Source: Mycogone perniciosa (Eukaryota; Ascomycota; Sordariomycetes; Hypocreales; Hypocreaceae). From it: DNA of 64,000 bases. Where the stretch lies: assembly GCA_025331125.1 (NCBI GenBank), contig JAOALB010000159.1, forward strand, positions 1 to 64,000. Reading direction: 5' to 3'. The notes beneath the pieces were generated by a model that did no database searches, was not told the origin of the DNA, and saw only the letters and a program-made list of their open reading frames with translations. Each line of letters starts with the position of its first letter. Positions within the stretch are counted from its first letter, which is position 1. Below are positions 24,942 to 36,284 of this stretch, piece by piece. The position numbers and the translations under genes are program-made.

Positions 24942-27808
24942 ACCAGACCTGAGTCGGACCGAACATCACACAGGATCACGTTTATTTAACCCGCGGAGAT
25001 AATGCCTGAGAAACCAATCAAGTCACTGCTTGCACATGACGCCCGTGGAGGATGTTTGAAGGTAAAGTGGAACCCGCGCATTCGCTTATGGGATCCAACG
25101 CTACTCCGTATGACGCCCAATAAACTTGAGCGGCATTAGATGACAGTAACAAATTAGGGTTAAATTGCGCCCTGTCCACCCTATATACCATTACCCACTA
25201 CTAGTTAGTGCCTTAATAGATTACGAGATCTCTGGGGTAATTAGGGGTAATTGGTTATATCTGGGGTAATTGGTTATACGGGGCTGGTACTCCGTCAGTG
25301 CGTTTCGAGAGGCACGGTACAAAATTGCCTCGGCCAGTTTCGTATCTGATCCGCCAAGGAAATAACCTCGTATTGTATAGTCCGTGTAGTGTTTAGGAGT
25401 CAACGCCCCGAGGCTGATCCCTTAGCCTGCTTGTTATGGTCAAGCCTCCGGTACCGCCACCGACCTATTCGGCTATCCGGCTCCGATTTTAGGTTGAGTA
25501 CGAAGTAGTCGTAGTTGGTTGGTCCTTTGAGGCCCAGGCGGTAGCGACAGCGCCATCCGTCACTTCGGCTATCCCGGGTCAACTTGGTTGGCTCTCATAA
25601 CCAAGGTAATCTCAGAAACAATACCATAGCATCAAGCTTCCCGCCATCTGTGGCGTTCGTGGCTAAGTACCGATTTCGGAAAAAGTAAATTGTTATTTCT
25701 TAATTTCCAAGTCGCATTTGGAGGAAACAAATGAATCAATATGGATTCCTAATACAAAAGATTTTTCTTAATATAATAGAATATTTTACTAATTAAATCT
25801 GGTATATAAAGGCATGTGGGTTAGGGTTAGCTAGGGTTAGGGTCACCAGCCACATATCCGCAATTCTTTATATTACTATTTACGAAGTACAACCACTCTG
25901 TATCTACTCCGTAGGTATAACAGCCTCCTCTTAGCAACAGGTTGATAGGAGCCAGGGGTCTAGACCCTGTTTGCTACGTTTCGCTGGACAAAGGAAAATT
26001 TTATGTGTGTTCTCAATCTATGTCTTATAAAGGGGGGCCGTACAGGTTCGCCTCCTCTACCAGCTTCTGGAAAGCCTCGCTTCTCTTGGGTCCTAGTACG
26101 TACGTCACGGGTCTCTGGCTTCTTAGCGTTTCGGGTAGGAAGCTCCTCACTATGCGGCATTCGGCAAAGTGCCCGGCTCCTTAGGGAAGTCGCATCTGCA
26201 GTGGGACTCTGTGTCGTGGCCGAACCGGTCGTGGTAGCTTTAGAAATCTCCATGACTAGACCTCTCTGCCAGTAGCCTATGTAAGATGGGTCAGGGGAGT
26301 TTTAGTTCAGGGGGATTCGTCGGTGCTCCCAGGTCCCACGGTTAGTAGCTTTCCGGGGCGTTTGCCTCCCATATATCCGCTATTTGGATGCTTGTTAGCC
26401 AAACCCTAAATCTTTCAATATCTACATCTCATAGATGAATAATGTATTTAGAATATTCTATTATCTGATTGGTTCAAATCTCTGGTTCTACCTTGGTACT
26501 GCCTTATGTTGATACGATATGCGCATTGTGGGTTGGTAAAGAACATGAAAGTGAGCTTATAATACAATATAGAGGGACTGGTCTTGTAGAATGTATCCTA
26601 GAATAGTCTAAAGAGGTTTTATATAGATAATAATGAAATAAATTCCTTAATAGAATTGCCAATCGGTCGGTCCTTGAGGCTATAATTAAATTAATTGACT
26701 TAATGGCTGTGCTACGCAAAGTTAAGCTATAAAAGAGAATTTTTAAAGAAGACAATTTGTCGAGGAGGAACTCTCGTGCCTTCCTAATCCAATAGCTGCT
26801 TAAATAAGTCGCCGACTTTTCTCGGGTAAGCTAATAAGAAAACAGCAGGTAGTATGCGTATCGGATATGGGTTCTATCGTATCAAAACGAGGTGTCGATC
26901 CCCAGGATTAACAGAGGTGGGGGGTAATCCACCTTAGACTCCATGCAACGCACGATCGTCAACATCTTAAGTGTGTCATCGAGCGTCACCGACGATCCTT
27001 CTCCGTAATTACGTACGGGGGATCTACAAGCATCTCCATCGTACACTCGCCCAGCCGCGCGACCCTATAATAGTGCGAGAAACTGGGCCAGTTTAATGTC
27101 GGCCTGGTATTCGTGAGAGCGGCGTTGGCGATGGTGGAGTTGGTGGATGAAGACGTTTTGCCTTGGTGTGTCTGATAGGCCGGATTGGAAGAGGGAACCA
27201 AATTGCTTCCCTGCATTTGGTAATCCCATAGCTCCAGCTCTCTTATTAGAGATGAGGTTTTCAAATCAGAAGGGTCTTGTAGCTAAGTGGGAAACTAGGT
27301 CTTGGATTTTTAGCATAGGAAATGGTGCTGTGGATATAGTCGCCCTGGTCTGGTTACGTGACAAAAAGAGATGATCGCCGAATACGAAGAAATGCGATAC
27401 GTCGGACCACCCTTGTATATTTGGTATTGAGGTTGGCCGAGCGCGATGGATCGTAGGCCCACGGTTATGATCTATCCCAATAGAAAACAAATCTAAGCCA
27501 AGTTTCTTCAGCAGTCTGAATGAACCCAGCAACCCTGGCAGAGGTATTCCTACGCTTACTCTTGGGTGTAAGTCCCGTTCTGAGTTGCATCAACTACTGC
27601 AGATCATTCCTACACTCATATTCAGGGCAACATCATTGTCGCTAGCTTAAGATCTTGAATGAAGGGGAGGGGGTTAGTGAGGGGCGGTTGATCTACACGG
27701 CAGTGAGATTCTGTGAGGTTATCCAACAACTGATTCATCCTATACGAGTATATGGCGGAAGATGAGCTAAAATCAAGACCTCCAAAGAGCATTTATCACC
27801 CTCACGAA
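24942..27808. other. Gene-poor interval right of the nested elements
   Basis: No supported gene. Minus frames at 25221-25582, frames on both strands at 25942-26275 and minus frames at 26986-27532 are open, but none shows a known domain or a consistent start. The last pair (containing VSHFFVFGDHLFLSRNQT and NWPSFSHYYRVARLGE) could be a degenerate gene. The interval holds a telomere-like tract at 25818-25843 and 9-mer copies near 25106 and 25912. Confidence 0.45.
25818..25843 (+). repeat. Telomere-like TTAGGG tract, interstitial
   Basis: The sequence is two TTAGGG-type pairs separated by CTA (GGGTTAGGGTTAG then CTAGGGTTAGGGT). TTAGGG is the telomere repeat of filamentous ascomycetes. Four near-perfect units in 26 bp inside unique-looking DNA suggest a healed break or rearranged subtelomere, though so short a tract could also arise by chance. 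Confidence 0.6.
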
Positions 27809-27816
27809 TATATAAG
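27809..27816 (+). promoter_or_regulatory. TATA box of the secreted-protein gene
   Basis: TATATAAG lies 125 bp before the ATG at 27941. A CT-rich stretch (27848-27880) follows, as is common at fungal transcription starts. Confidence 0.45.
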
Positions 27817-27940
27817 AGGTCTTGTCCTCCAGTGTTTAATCGACGACATCTTCCTCCCCATCTTTCTTCTTTCCTCTCTACAAAGTGATTCGTCTCTCTT
27901 AACAAAGGGAATTCCTTGAGTTAGCTTTAAACTTGCAACA

Positions 27941-29227
27941 ATGGTTCAATCCAAACAACTTTGGCTCTTCGGCCTTGCTGTAACATCGGCTTCAGCTACA
28001 ACTCCAGCGACTCATGAAGAATACTTTTATGGAAAGAACAGCCAAAGCAAGTTGCATATCAATCAGGTGTTTACGGAAAAGAACTGTGGCTGTACTGGGT
28101 CTTGGAATTCCACCGAATTTACCGAAATTTCAAAACATTTTGGAGCACAACTTCATAAACTTATTCCCAACACTACGACTACCAGCGGTCATAAAGATGC
28201 AAGCCCTTTTTCTATTGGACCCAATACTTACACCTTATCGCTGGATTACTCTTCGGGATATAACCGTCACAACTCCTCGGATGCTGCTGTTTGGACCCGG
28301 CTTATTAGCGAAATGCTGGTTGTGGCAAACCACACTCTCGACCAATCTATTCTCATCGGGGAGTATATTAATAGCCTCGGTGGCTCCAAAAACCTTACAC
28401 TTACTGTGTATGGAGATAAGCAATGTGTCAATAAGTTTGACCCTTGCACTAAGCCTGAACCTCATGACATCAACCATAAGCATGCTGCGAGGGGTAATGC
28501 TAATGTTGGTTCTGTTATCGACTGGAGTGATAAGGAGGCCGTTTTAAACAATATCAAGCTTGATATCTACAACACCAGCAGTTTAGATGAGGCGGTCCGG
28601 AATAACTATACCCTTCCGCAATTCATCTACCATAAAGACCTTCACAAAATTGTCGACACAACAACTATTAAGCTAAAGGCATCTAGCGATGCTAAGCTGC
28701 ACGATCGTCAATGGTGTATACCATATAGCTATTACGGTTACAGGGGAGAGGGCATGTGGAGCTCCTGGGGAAACTGGCTGCCAATCAGCCGCTGCCTTTG
28801 GACTGGTCAAAGCAGTGCTGGTGGTTCCCAGAGCTTTAATATTGGTTTCAGCATGGCTTTTGCTGAGTCATGGAACTGGGGCTGGTCTCCTGTTCAGTCG
28901 GCGTTTTCTGCATCCTTTACATTCACTATTACCGAAACATACTCTGAGAACTTTATCTATACATGTAACGTTCCCAAACGCAGCGTTGGGCAGATTTGGG
29001 TGCAGCAACAGATTGGCTCAGGCTATCTTTACCGAAGTTTTTGTACAAATACCTGCGGCTCCCATTCATGCAGTGGTCAAGAGGGTCCTGACTATTCCTC
29101 TGCTCCAGCACAAGGCAGCTATTCCATTGGATGCAGCACGGGAGCATCACATGTGGCATGCGCAGCCTACACGAGCAATTGGATTGCCTACAGTTCATGG
29201 GCTCAAAGCCCTCCAAATTCAGCTTGA
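27941..29227 (+). CDS. Secreted, Cys-containing glycoprotein of unknown function
   Basis: A single exon encodes 428 aa. The N-terminus has a signal-peptide profile: basic start MVQSKQ, hydrophobic LWLFGLAVTSASA, probable cleavage near residue 20. The first half carries seven N-x-S/T sequons (such as NST, NTT, NHT, NYT), which supports passage through the secretory pathway. The second half is rich in aromatic, Ser and Thr residues with alternating patterns (SFNIGFSMAFAESW, AFSASFTFTITETYSENF) and paired Cys residues (FCTNTCGSHSC, GCSTG), suggesting a beta-rich, disulphide-stabilised domain. A TATA box lies 125 bp upstream. A broken relative is at 2068-2902. I do not recognise a named family. 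It is alone among repeats, as is common for lineage-specific secreted proteins. Confidence 0.85.
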   Translation: MVQSKQLWLFGLAVTSASATTPATHEEYFYGKNSQSKLHINQVFTEKNCGCTGSWNSTEFTEISKHFGAQLHKLIPNTTTTSGHKDASPFSIGPNTYTLSLDYSSGYNRHNSSDAAVWTRLISEMLVVANHTLDQSILIGEYINSLGGSKNLTLTVYGDKQCVNKFDPCTKPEPHDINHKHAARGNANVGSVIDWSDKEAVLNNIKLDIYNTSSLDEAVRNNYTLPQFIYHKDLHKIVDTTTIKLKASSDAKLHDRQWCIPYSYYGYRGEGMWSSWGNWLPISRCLWTGQSSAGGSQSFNIGFSMAFAESWNWGWSPVQSAFSASFTFTITETYSENFIYTCNVPKRSVGQIWVQQQIGSGYLYRSFCTNTCGSHSCSGQEGPDYSSAPAQGSYSIGCSTGASHVACAAYTSNWIAYSSWAQSPPNSA

Positions 29228-29330
29228 GAGACTGCGTGCGCTGGTCGCTGGCGATAGGAGCGGCTAGAGGGAAACTGGTGGTTGAGTACAGAGAGGGACC
29301 CTACTCGACAGTATATATGTTGTAGGCGTA

Positions 29331-29354
29331 CATTCTTACATTCTTACATTCTTA
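29331..29354 (+). repeat. Three perfect tandem copies of CATTCTTA
   Basis: This 8-bp unit repeats three times about 100 bp after the stop codon of the secreted-protein gene, followed by decayed copies up to about 29385. It is a simple microsatellite. Confidence 0.8.
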
Positions 29355-29579
29355 CACATTCATGTATTGTATATTCTTACATCTATATCGTTACAGACAC
29401 GGACATATATATAGTTACATAGCGTTCCATTTAATGCGCACGCTACAAGTCCAATAGCCGATAAGTCAGTCATGTGTTAACGGTGATAATACCATAGTAA
29501 CTGCTCAGATACCAACTGTTAAGCCTAAGTGGCGCTAAGCACGGCCTTGTTAATGATGCCCATCCTGCTCAGCAATCAG

Positions 29580-29960
29580 TGTCTTAATGTGTGGATGCTG
29601 TTCATGACGAGGGGATGAAGTCTATGGCCATTTACCTCAAAGGCCAGTACGACAGTGCGCAGAATTTCCTCGATCTTCTCGACACCTGTCTTGCTAGATT
29701 AGAAGATTTGAAACCAAACTTGATTCAGCAAAGCATCTAAGTCTTGAGGCATAGTCTCGAGAACTCTGTGGACCATGAGATGGTTTTCAGTCTCAGCGAG
29801 TTCACCCAACTGGTGGCAGGTGATATCGATCCACTTAGCATTTTGAGCACGTTTTCCAATGAGACTGCTGGTAAAATATGCAAGGACTTTATCGTAGTTC
29901 TTTGTTTTACCAAGTGCGGATACCTTAGTCCTAGAAAGAGAATAAAAATATACTTTAAAT
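29580..29960 (-). pseudogene. Fragment of a NACHT-type (NLR-like) protein
   Basis: The minus strand reads continuously for about 110 codons with one TAA: SSLIGKRAQNAKWIDITC, HLMVHRVLETMPQDLDALL, then after the stop EKIEEILRTVVLAFEV. The ETMPQDLDAL...VW.QI pattern followed by a (V/L)LRTVVLAFE-like helix is typical of the region behind the NACHT NTPase domain in fungal NLR-like proteins. No P-loop, start or C-terminal repeats are present on this strand, so it is a remnant. The family call rests on pattern memory alone. Confidence 0.35.
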
Positions 29961-30039
29961 GCTTATAATAAGTATATAGATTAGGGGTTTTGCTTATAGG
30001 TCTTCCAGAGTTTTATAGACCAATTAAAAGACTTTGTCT

Positions 30040-31796
30040 TTTCGTTGGTTTACGAAGTCCCCACCAACGGGTAGGTCAGGAGGTCATGAATCTGACATCC
30101 AACAGCGGGATTCGTTGTTCAACTCCCCAGTAGGTTTCCTTAAAATGCATTCACTGGAGTTGTGAGCTGATGTCCCTGTTCCCAGTTACACTTTGCTGCC
30201 GATCTAGGCAGACCAGGAATCGTTGAGGAGCTGCTGAATCGCGACGCGGATATCGATGACACGGCTAAGGTTAACGAGCAGACACCGCTACATATGGCCG
30301 CCATGGGTGGCCATGTGTATGTGATGAAGAAACTCCTGCTGCGAAGAGCTAACCCGAACGCTACCGCCGTTGATGTCGGTCCTGTCATCAATTCGGCCAT
30401 CTCTTCAGGCAACCATGCTGCTGTCGAACTTGTGGGATATGACGTGTCTCTTTGCTTCGAGTCAGATATCGAGGGTGTCCTGCCACCACTGGCACTAGCA
30501 GCGCTGATGGCTGACTCCACCATGTTTGAGTATTTGATCAAGACATACTCTCAGATAAGCTCCCCCCCCTCCCCCCCCCAGGAATACAGTAGAGCCTTAA
30601 TCTGTGCTGCTGAAGCCGGAAAGATCGAAGCATTCGACAGGCTCCTCAAATTTGAACATGCTGAGGAATACTTCCAACAATCACTGGATAAAGCCATCGA
30701 GGGATGGAACTGGGACATTGCCAGGATCCTTCTGGAGCAGCGTCAAGGGCTCAATTGTAATAATCTGTTCTTGGAAGTAGCTATTTGTTGTGAAAATCAG
30801 GATACAGTTGTCGAGCTGGCTTGGGATTATGCCAATGGATCTATCACCGAGAGGACACTGAATTTGGCCCTGTATCATGCCACCGACAGAGAGAAGACTA
30901 CCACGGTCAAGCTTCTCCTAGAGAGGTTCGGCGCAGACCCCAACCATGCCACAGGGGACGGGTGAGTTATTACAGTCATAAAATGTGTGGAATTAGACTA
31001 ACTAGTCACGGATATGGCAACGCCCTGACAGCTGCCGCCTTTGACGGTACCATAGAGATCATCCGTACGCTTCTGGAGGCTGGGGCTGACGTGAACGACC
31101 CCAATGGCTGGGCGCTCCAGGCTGCCGCTGCTGAAGGCCACTATGAAGCTGTCGAAGAACTCATCAAACATGGAGCTGATATGGACCAGTGTACCGATAA
31201 CGAAAACTTCCCAGAAGGCACTGCACTTCAAGGCGCGTGTGAATCGGACAGATCGGAGATCGTGGCCTTGCTTCTGGAAAATCACGCCAACCCTAATCTC
31301 GGCGCCGGCATCAACAAACCACCGATTATCGCCGCTACGAGCCGGGGCGAAGGAGGAATTCTGGATATGCTGCTAGACGCAAAGGCTCATGGTGATGTAT
31401 TTGGTGGCCCTGACATATCGACACCCCTCATCAATGCAGCCGCCAACCTACCGAAGGACTCCATTCAACGGCTTCTAGATGCAGGGGTAGATATCAACCT
31501 CGCTGAAGACGACGGCGATACTGCCCTTATTTTAGCCGCTGATCGTGGAGAGGTGGACCGTCGCTTTCTTGCTCGATAACGGTGCTGATATCCTGCATTC
31601 GAACAAGGAGGGAATGAATGGACTCCAGACGGCTTTCGAGTATGACGAAAATGAGTGCCTCGGCCTTTTGATCAATCGTGTCTCGGTACTTCTCAGCAAT
31701 ATAAAGAAGTCCATAGGTTCGGGCAATATTGCCGTGGCTAACGTTCTTCGGACAGCAGAAATGAGCCAGCAAGGCTTAACTTATGATGCGTAATAG
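30040..31796 (+). pseudogene. 5'-truncated, frameshifted ankyrin-repeat gene
   Basis: Ankyrin repeats run through the frame: SPLHFAADLGRPGIVEELL, TPLHMAAMGGHVYVMKKLLL, GTIEIIRTLLEAGADVNDP, HYEAVEELIKHGADMDQ, SIQRLLDAGVDINLAEDDG. Introns are inferred at about 30129-30185 and at 30962-31005 (44 bp); both give continuous repeats. At about 31555 the frame breaks after AADRGE and resumes one frame over as TVAFLLDNGADILHSN, consistent with a small deletion. No ATG is in frame before the first intron, so the N-terminus is missing. A C-rich tract at 30562-30582 encodes Ser-Pro-rich residues and could slip. It may once have been the C-terminal part of an NLR-like or plain ankyrin protein. Confidence 0.65.
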
Positions 31797-34700
31797 TGAA
31801 TCGGATGTCGAGTTTGGGTAAGGGGCCGGTTAATGCAGATCGGTTTGATGCAGCTTTTGGCTTAGGATGCCTAATTTGATCCGTTCTTGGCGAAGTTTTC
31901 TCTCCCACAACAATCTTTCATACCGTACATAGGCACAGATCTCACCTCCCTTTGCAGGGTCCCCCATTTATTTCGAGAAATGCAAGGTATAGTTATTTTA
32001 GGCACTGAATTTTCCCCCATCAGTGTACAAGTCAATGAATACTACTCGGAATCTGTCAGTGGGAAGAGCAGGAATAGAGGTGTGTTGAACTATCTGAGTT
32101 GGTATGTTCTCCTAAGACATGGTACTACTCATCAAGTTGGTGGGTCGGTCCGAATCCTTTAGGCCCAACAGTTCCAACAGGCGGGCGCATGACCCGTAAC
32201 TTGGACCAATGGGTTACTGTCTGTCTGTCTGTCTTGACTTTGTGATAACACCACGCCTTTATTTCTTATTAGAATATTAGCACCTAACTTGGAAATTGAA
32301 TCACCTTATCCGCTCTCTCCATGACCCATAAACTTTATTGAAAAAAGGCTATTTATACTGCGGCTGGTCAAAATAATCTCGGGGATAAACACACAGTTGC
32401 ATTACTCGAGGTCACTTATGCACGCATAGAGTATGGGTTCACACACACTACAGGCTTCAAGTGCCTTAAAATAACACAGTTTCAAACAGCGCTGCCTTGA
32501 TGCCTTGATCAGTCTGACAGCAGACGCTAACGCATCGGTATAAGTTCTGGGTCACCGCCCGCCTATCAGCCTAACTGACTCGGTCCGACTAGTCAACCTA
32601 CGCTACAAGTAGCGTTCGTACGGAGTATTTCCAGCAGGGTCCACTTTCTAAATAGTATGCTTAAAGATATTGGCGGGCGCACTTCTCGCATGTCGTTACC
32701 AATGGGTGAATGAACGCTGGGTCGGTAAGTGATGCGGCTACGATTCGGATCCAGAACATGATCGATGACAAAATCCACGCAGCCGTTTCATCAGGTCAAT
32801 CAAGTAAAAAGGGGGGGAAAGGGGAAAAGGGAAAAAAAAGGGTTCGGGCTGTCTGCACTTATATCCCACCAGTCGAGTGATTCCTAGTATGATCAGGCTA
32901 AATCGCTTATATACCATGTTGGGCTTATTCCTGTCAGCAATGCTTATTGCCTAGACCAATGCCAAGACTATGCAAATGATTAATAAACATTACACTATCA
33001 CTGACTCTGGTCTACCTTTTCAATATCGGAGCACGCCTTTATGAGTCAGGTCAGAGTGTGGTCAGACATTCGGATATCGCGGCAAGGAGATGCAGTTGCT
33101 TGGTCAGGGGAGGAAAATATTGATCATACGGTGTCAGTTACCTTGCATCATGAGCATAGGTACTCCATACAATTTTACGAACGAGAGGTAGTATAACCCA
33201 CAAGCATCAATAACTAAGTACTTACTATTTTGTGATTACCCGCTCTTACTCAACTCAAAATGTAGTTGAACGATCCTCTCGCCGCGGAATGCGTACGTGG
33301 CGAAGTATAATAGCGACTTGATTAACTCGAGATCGATGTAATTATAGTGGATCGGACGGAGTACTTTCGTAAAGAGCCACTAATTGGCGTATTTCCTTGT
33401 CTCTATAAGCCCTGCCGGAAATTTATGAACACAACAAGTCCTTCGTTATGCTTTTTAATCCATATGGGGGGAGGAGTGGGGCGGATGGTTGTCCTGGGCA
33501 CCACTTAATACAAATGATACTCTCCCTACTCCGTAGTAATAAACACTGTCATGCCGAAAAGCGGATCTGACAAGGATTTATCTCAACAGCTCCACGCGAA
33601 ATGGAGTTTGACAAGGATTACAAGTACTCATGGTTTTAATATTCGGAGATGCCGTCCCATTATCCAAGTAGGGAACCTCGACACTACCTAGTTAAAGGTT
33701 CGGGAATCTGTAGGGGACAAATAACAGCTCTGGCGGGTTCCTCACACGCATCTCCCGAAACTATGAAGCCGGAGGTTATTAGTATTCCTACGAGCACTCC
33801 GTACCTACCCAGCAGTCGGCCTTTTATCTCAATTATTTGCATCTCACGTCAGCGGTGTAATTATCCTCTGAGAGAATGGTGTCAACGCATCACGGTCAAA
33901 AAGAAAAAGAAAAGAAAATAGCAAAGGCATTATTGGTACATCTCCCCGGATAGAAATCATATGATGAGTATCTCCTCGGATGAGTACTGTACTCAAGGTA
34001 GTTTATTATTTCACGACTCTTATGTGTCAAAATCTGCAAGGTATATCTATACGCGGTGTAATAAGGTGTTGCCTACGATGGAGCATGCGGAGTTAGTTGG
34101 ACTTTTGGTGTTGACTGGGGTTATAGGGAAGGTACCTTGTTCCGCGAATAAACTTGATACTACCTTGTAGATAAAGTGCTTGTTGTTTAGCGCAAGGTTT
34201 TTTTCGAATTGGGATTAATACAGTACAGGGTTTTCCAGCAACTTCGCCCTCACTACCTAGAGAGGAGAGTTGGGCCGATTGATAAGATGAGAACGCACAT
34301 TGTTACCATTATTATGTCAATGATCTGGTTAGATATTTGCGCAGAGTAGGGCAGTGTATATTCGAGTGCTTGTACTGCGCTACAGTGCAGTGTAGGTAAG
34401 TAGCCTTGTATGTGGAGGGCTTACACTTGCATTCAATATCACTGCTTTTGCCATTTCCAGCATGAGCTAATCACTGAAACTGAATATGCTTGGTATCCAA
34501 TTGGTAAGCTTCTTGGAGTAGTATCTGCATGCATTAGGAAATATGTCCGAAGGTTGTACTTGTAGTGTCGGTGATTAGCAATGTTATTTCTTTCCTATCC
34601 ATCTCAAGCACTAAATCACATATTATGGCGCAAAAATGGGGTGAAAGACCCTAGTACTGGATACCGCTCGCTCCGAGACTCGAATTAGGGACGGATAATG

Positions 34701-35012
34701 CCGAGTGGGTGCGGAACAGGGGTAGAGAAGGCTGAGGGTCCAAACGGTGTAGTACTCGTACTATGCGTTAACTTCGTGTTGTCGTTGGGCATCTTGGAAG
34801 AAGATAGTACTTGGATAGAACTGGTCTCCATATTCCGGGTTGCTCGGTGCGGGTCTTGGTTATTGTACGATGATGCCAGAGGCGGGAATCCCGAAGGGGA
34901 ATCATGGCCGGTGAAAGAGATATATAATTGTGCGACAGTCCCAGAGCAAAACAATGGTCTCTTATCTACCACCATCATCATCCTTCTTCTCATTAGGAAA
35001 ACATTGGAAAAA
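31797..35012. other. Long gene-poor interval
   Basis: No gene is supported. Short frames (31887-32162, 33649-33921, 33961-34170) lack protein-like composition. A purine-only stretch occurs near 32806-32845 and a CTGT microsatellite near 32218-32235. The TACGGAGTA 9-mer appears near 32618 and 33524. Confidence 0.5.
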
Positions 35013-36284
35013 ATGATGCAGAAGGGACTTCTGGCGCTCGCCGCCTTGGCCCTCTTGGAGCCTGCGACTGGTATTTCTCTCTGCCCATCTATCTCAAGCA
35101 AAGACGATATAGTAGTGAAAAGATGCTAATTCGTGACTTTAGCTGCTGCTGCTGGCAGAGCTGAGCAAACTTCCCAAGCCTTTGATGGCCCATACCTTAC
35201 CAACCCGTACCCAGGTGTTGGCAACACGGCCGTTGAGTGGTGGTGGTTCCAAGCTCTAGGAGAGGAGGTCAATGGTGTTGTCCCCTCTTTCGACGCCACC
35301 TTCTATGAAGGGTTTGCATTCAGCCGTGCAGCCACTGATCCCCCTTATCGATTCGATGTCACTGGTGTTTTCCCCAATGGCACAGCCTTCGCTGTGTCTA
35401 CACCAGTTTACGTCTCCCCCCAGCTCGTCACATCCGGCCAGGCTGTGTATGGAAACTGGGGCGAAGGCCTTGGAACCTTCGCACTGTCTGGCAATCGCAA
35501 AAGTCTCGTGCTGAACTTCAACAACACCGCCAGCGACCTGAAGGGAACTGTTACTTTCCAGATTGAGGACACTCCTGCCCACGTTCCATGCTCCAAGTCA
35601 ACTCCCCCTCCTCCCGCCTTCCCCCCTTACTTCTCTCCCCTTGCCGAGGGAAAGACTCTCAATGACGCCGAGACTCTTCTCTTCAAGAAGACTGGATGGG
35701 CCATCGTCGTGCCTCGGGCAACCGCTATTGTCGACCTTTACGTCAAGGGCTCCCACCTGCACATCTCCGATGCAAGGGGCTACCATGACCACAACTGGGC
35801 CCCCCAGCCTCTTGATAAATTTGCCTATACCTAGCTCTTCGGTGCTAGCTCTTGTGGTCCTTTTGACCTATCCTACCTTGAGGTGCAGGCTTTGGGATCG
35901 AGCCGCAGCAACGACATTCTGCAGAGCCTGCTGGCCTACAACGGAAAGATCCTCCAGAATGAGTGCTCACTCTATGGCCAGAAGCAAACAGATGTCCTGA
36001 ACATCACCCTCACCGGCCAGACCACTGACCCCGTCACCAACCAGCAGATCCCTACCGGTTTGAAGCTCGACTACACCCTCGCCAATGGAACTCAATACGT
36101 TTTCAACCTCCATAACAGCGTCGGCTTCCCCTCTCGAATCCCCTACCACAGGTGGCGACTTGCCGGCTCTGGTGGTAAGGTTGGCGGCCCGCAGTACTCT
36201 TGCCGCTTGATTGCCGACTGGTTGAACCCAGGTCTTGCCACCTACCAGGAGGGCAAGAGCATTTTCGAGACCCAGAAAATTTGA
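35013..36284 (+). pseudogene. Diels-Alderase-like (AttH/CrtC fold) gene with one premature stop
   Basis: Exon 1 (35013-35070) encodes a signal-like leader, MMQKGLLALAALALLEPATG. A 72-bp intron (35071-35142, branch GCTAAT) joins it to an exon ending at 36284, for 399 codons in all. The body matches the fungal Diels-Alderase/hydroxyneurosporene-synthase-like family: FDGPYLTNPYPGVGNTAVEW, GYHDHNWAPQPLDKFAYT, CGPFDLSYLEVQALGSS and a C-terminal GGKVGGPQYS. In polyketide-peptide pathways such proteins catalyse decalin-forming [4+2] cyclisations. Codon 250 is TAG (35832-35834), probably from TGG, with the frame otherwise intact to the natural end. No PKS-NRPS or other biosynthetic gene lies nearby, so it is an orphan. 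A sequencing error or stop readthrough cannot be excluded. Confidence 0.8.

Noticed and set aside
25942..26275. Overlapping frames on both strands
   Set aside because: GC-rich stretch with open frames in several phases; none has a domain, start context or splice partner.
27941..29227. Assigning the secreted protein to a named toxin or effector family
   Set aside because: Signal peptide, sequons and Cys pairs show secretion only; no family-specific motif supports a functional name.
34698..35129. A 143-codon gene upstream of the Diels-Alderase body
   Set aside because: Only its last part matters: the ATG at 35013 starts exon 1 and the remainder is 5' sequence or intron.
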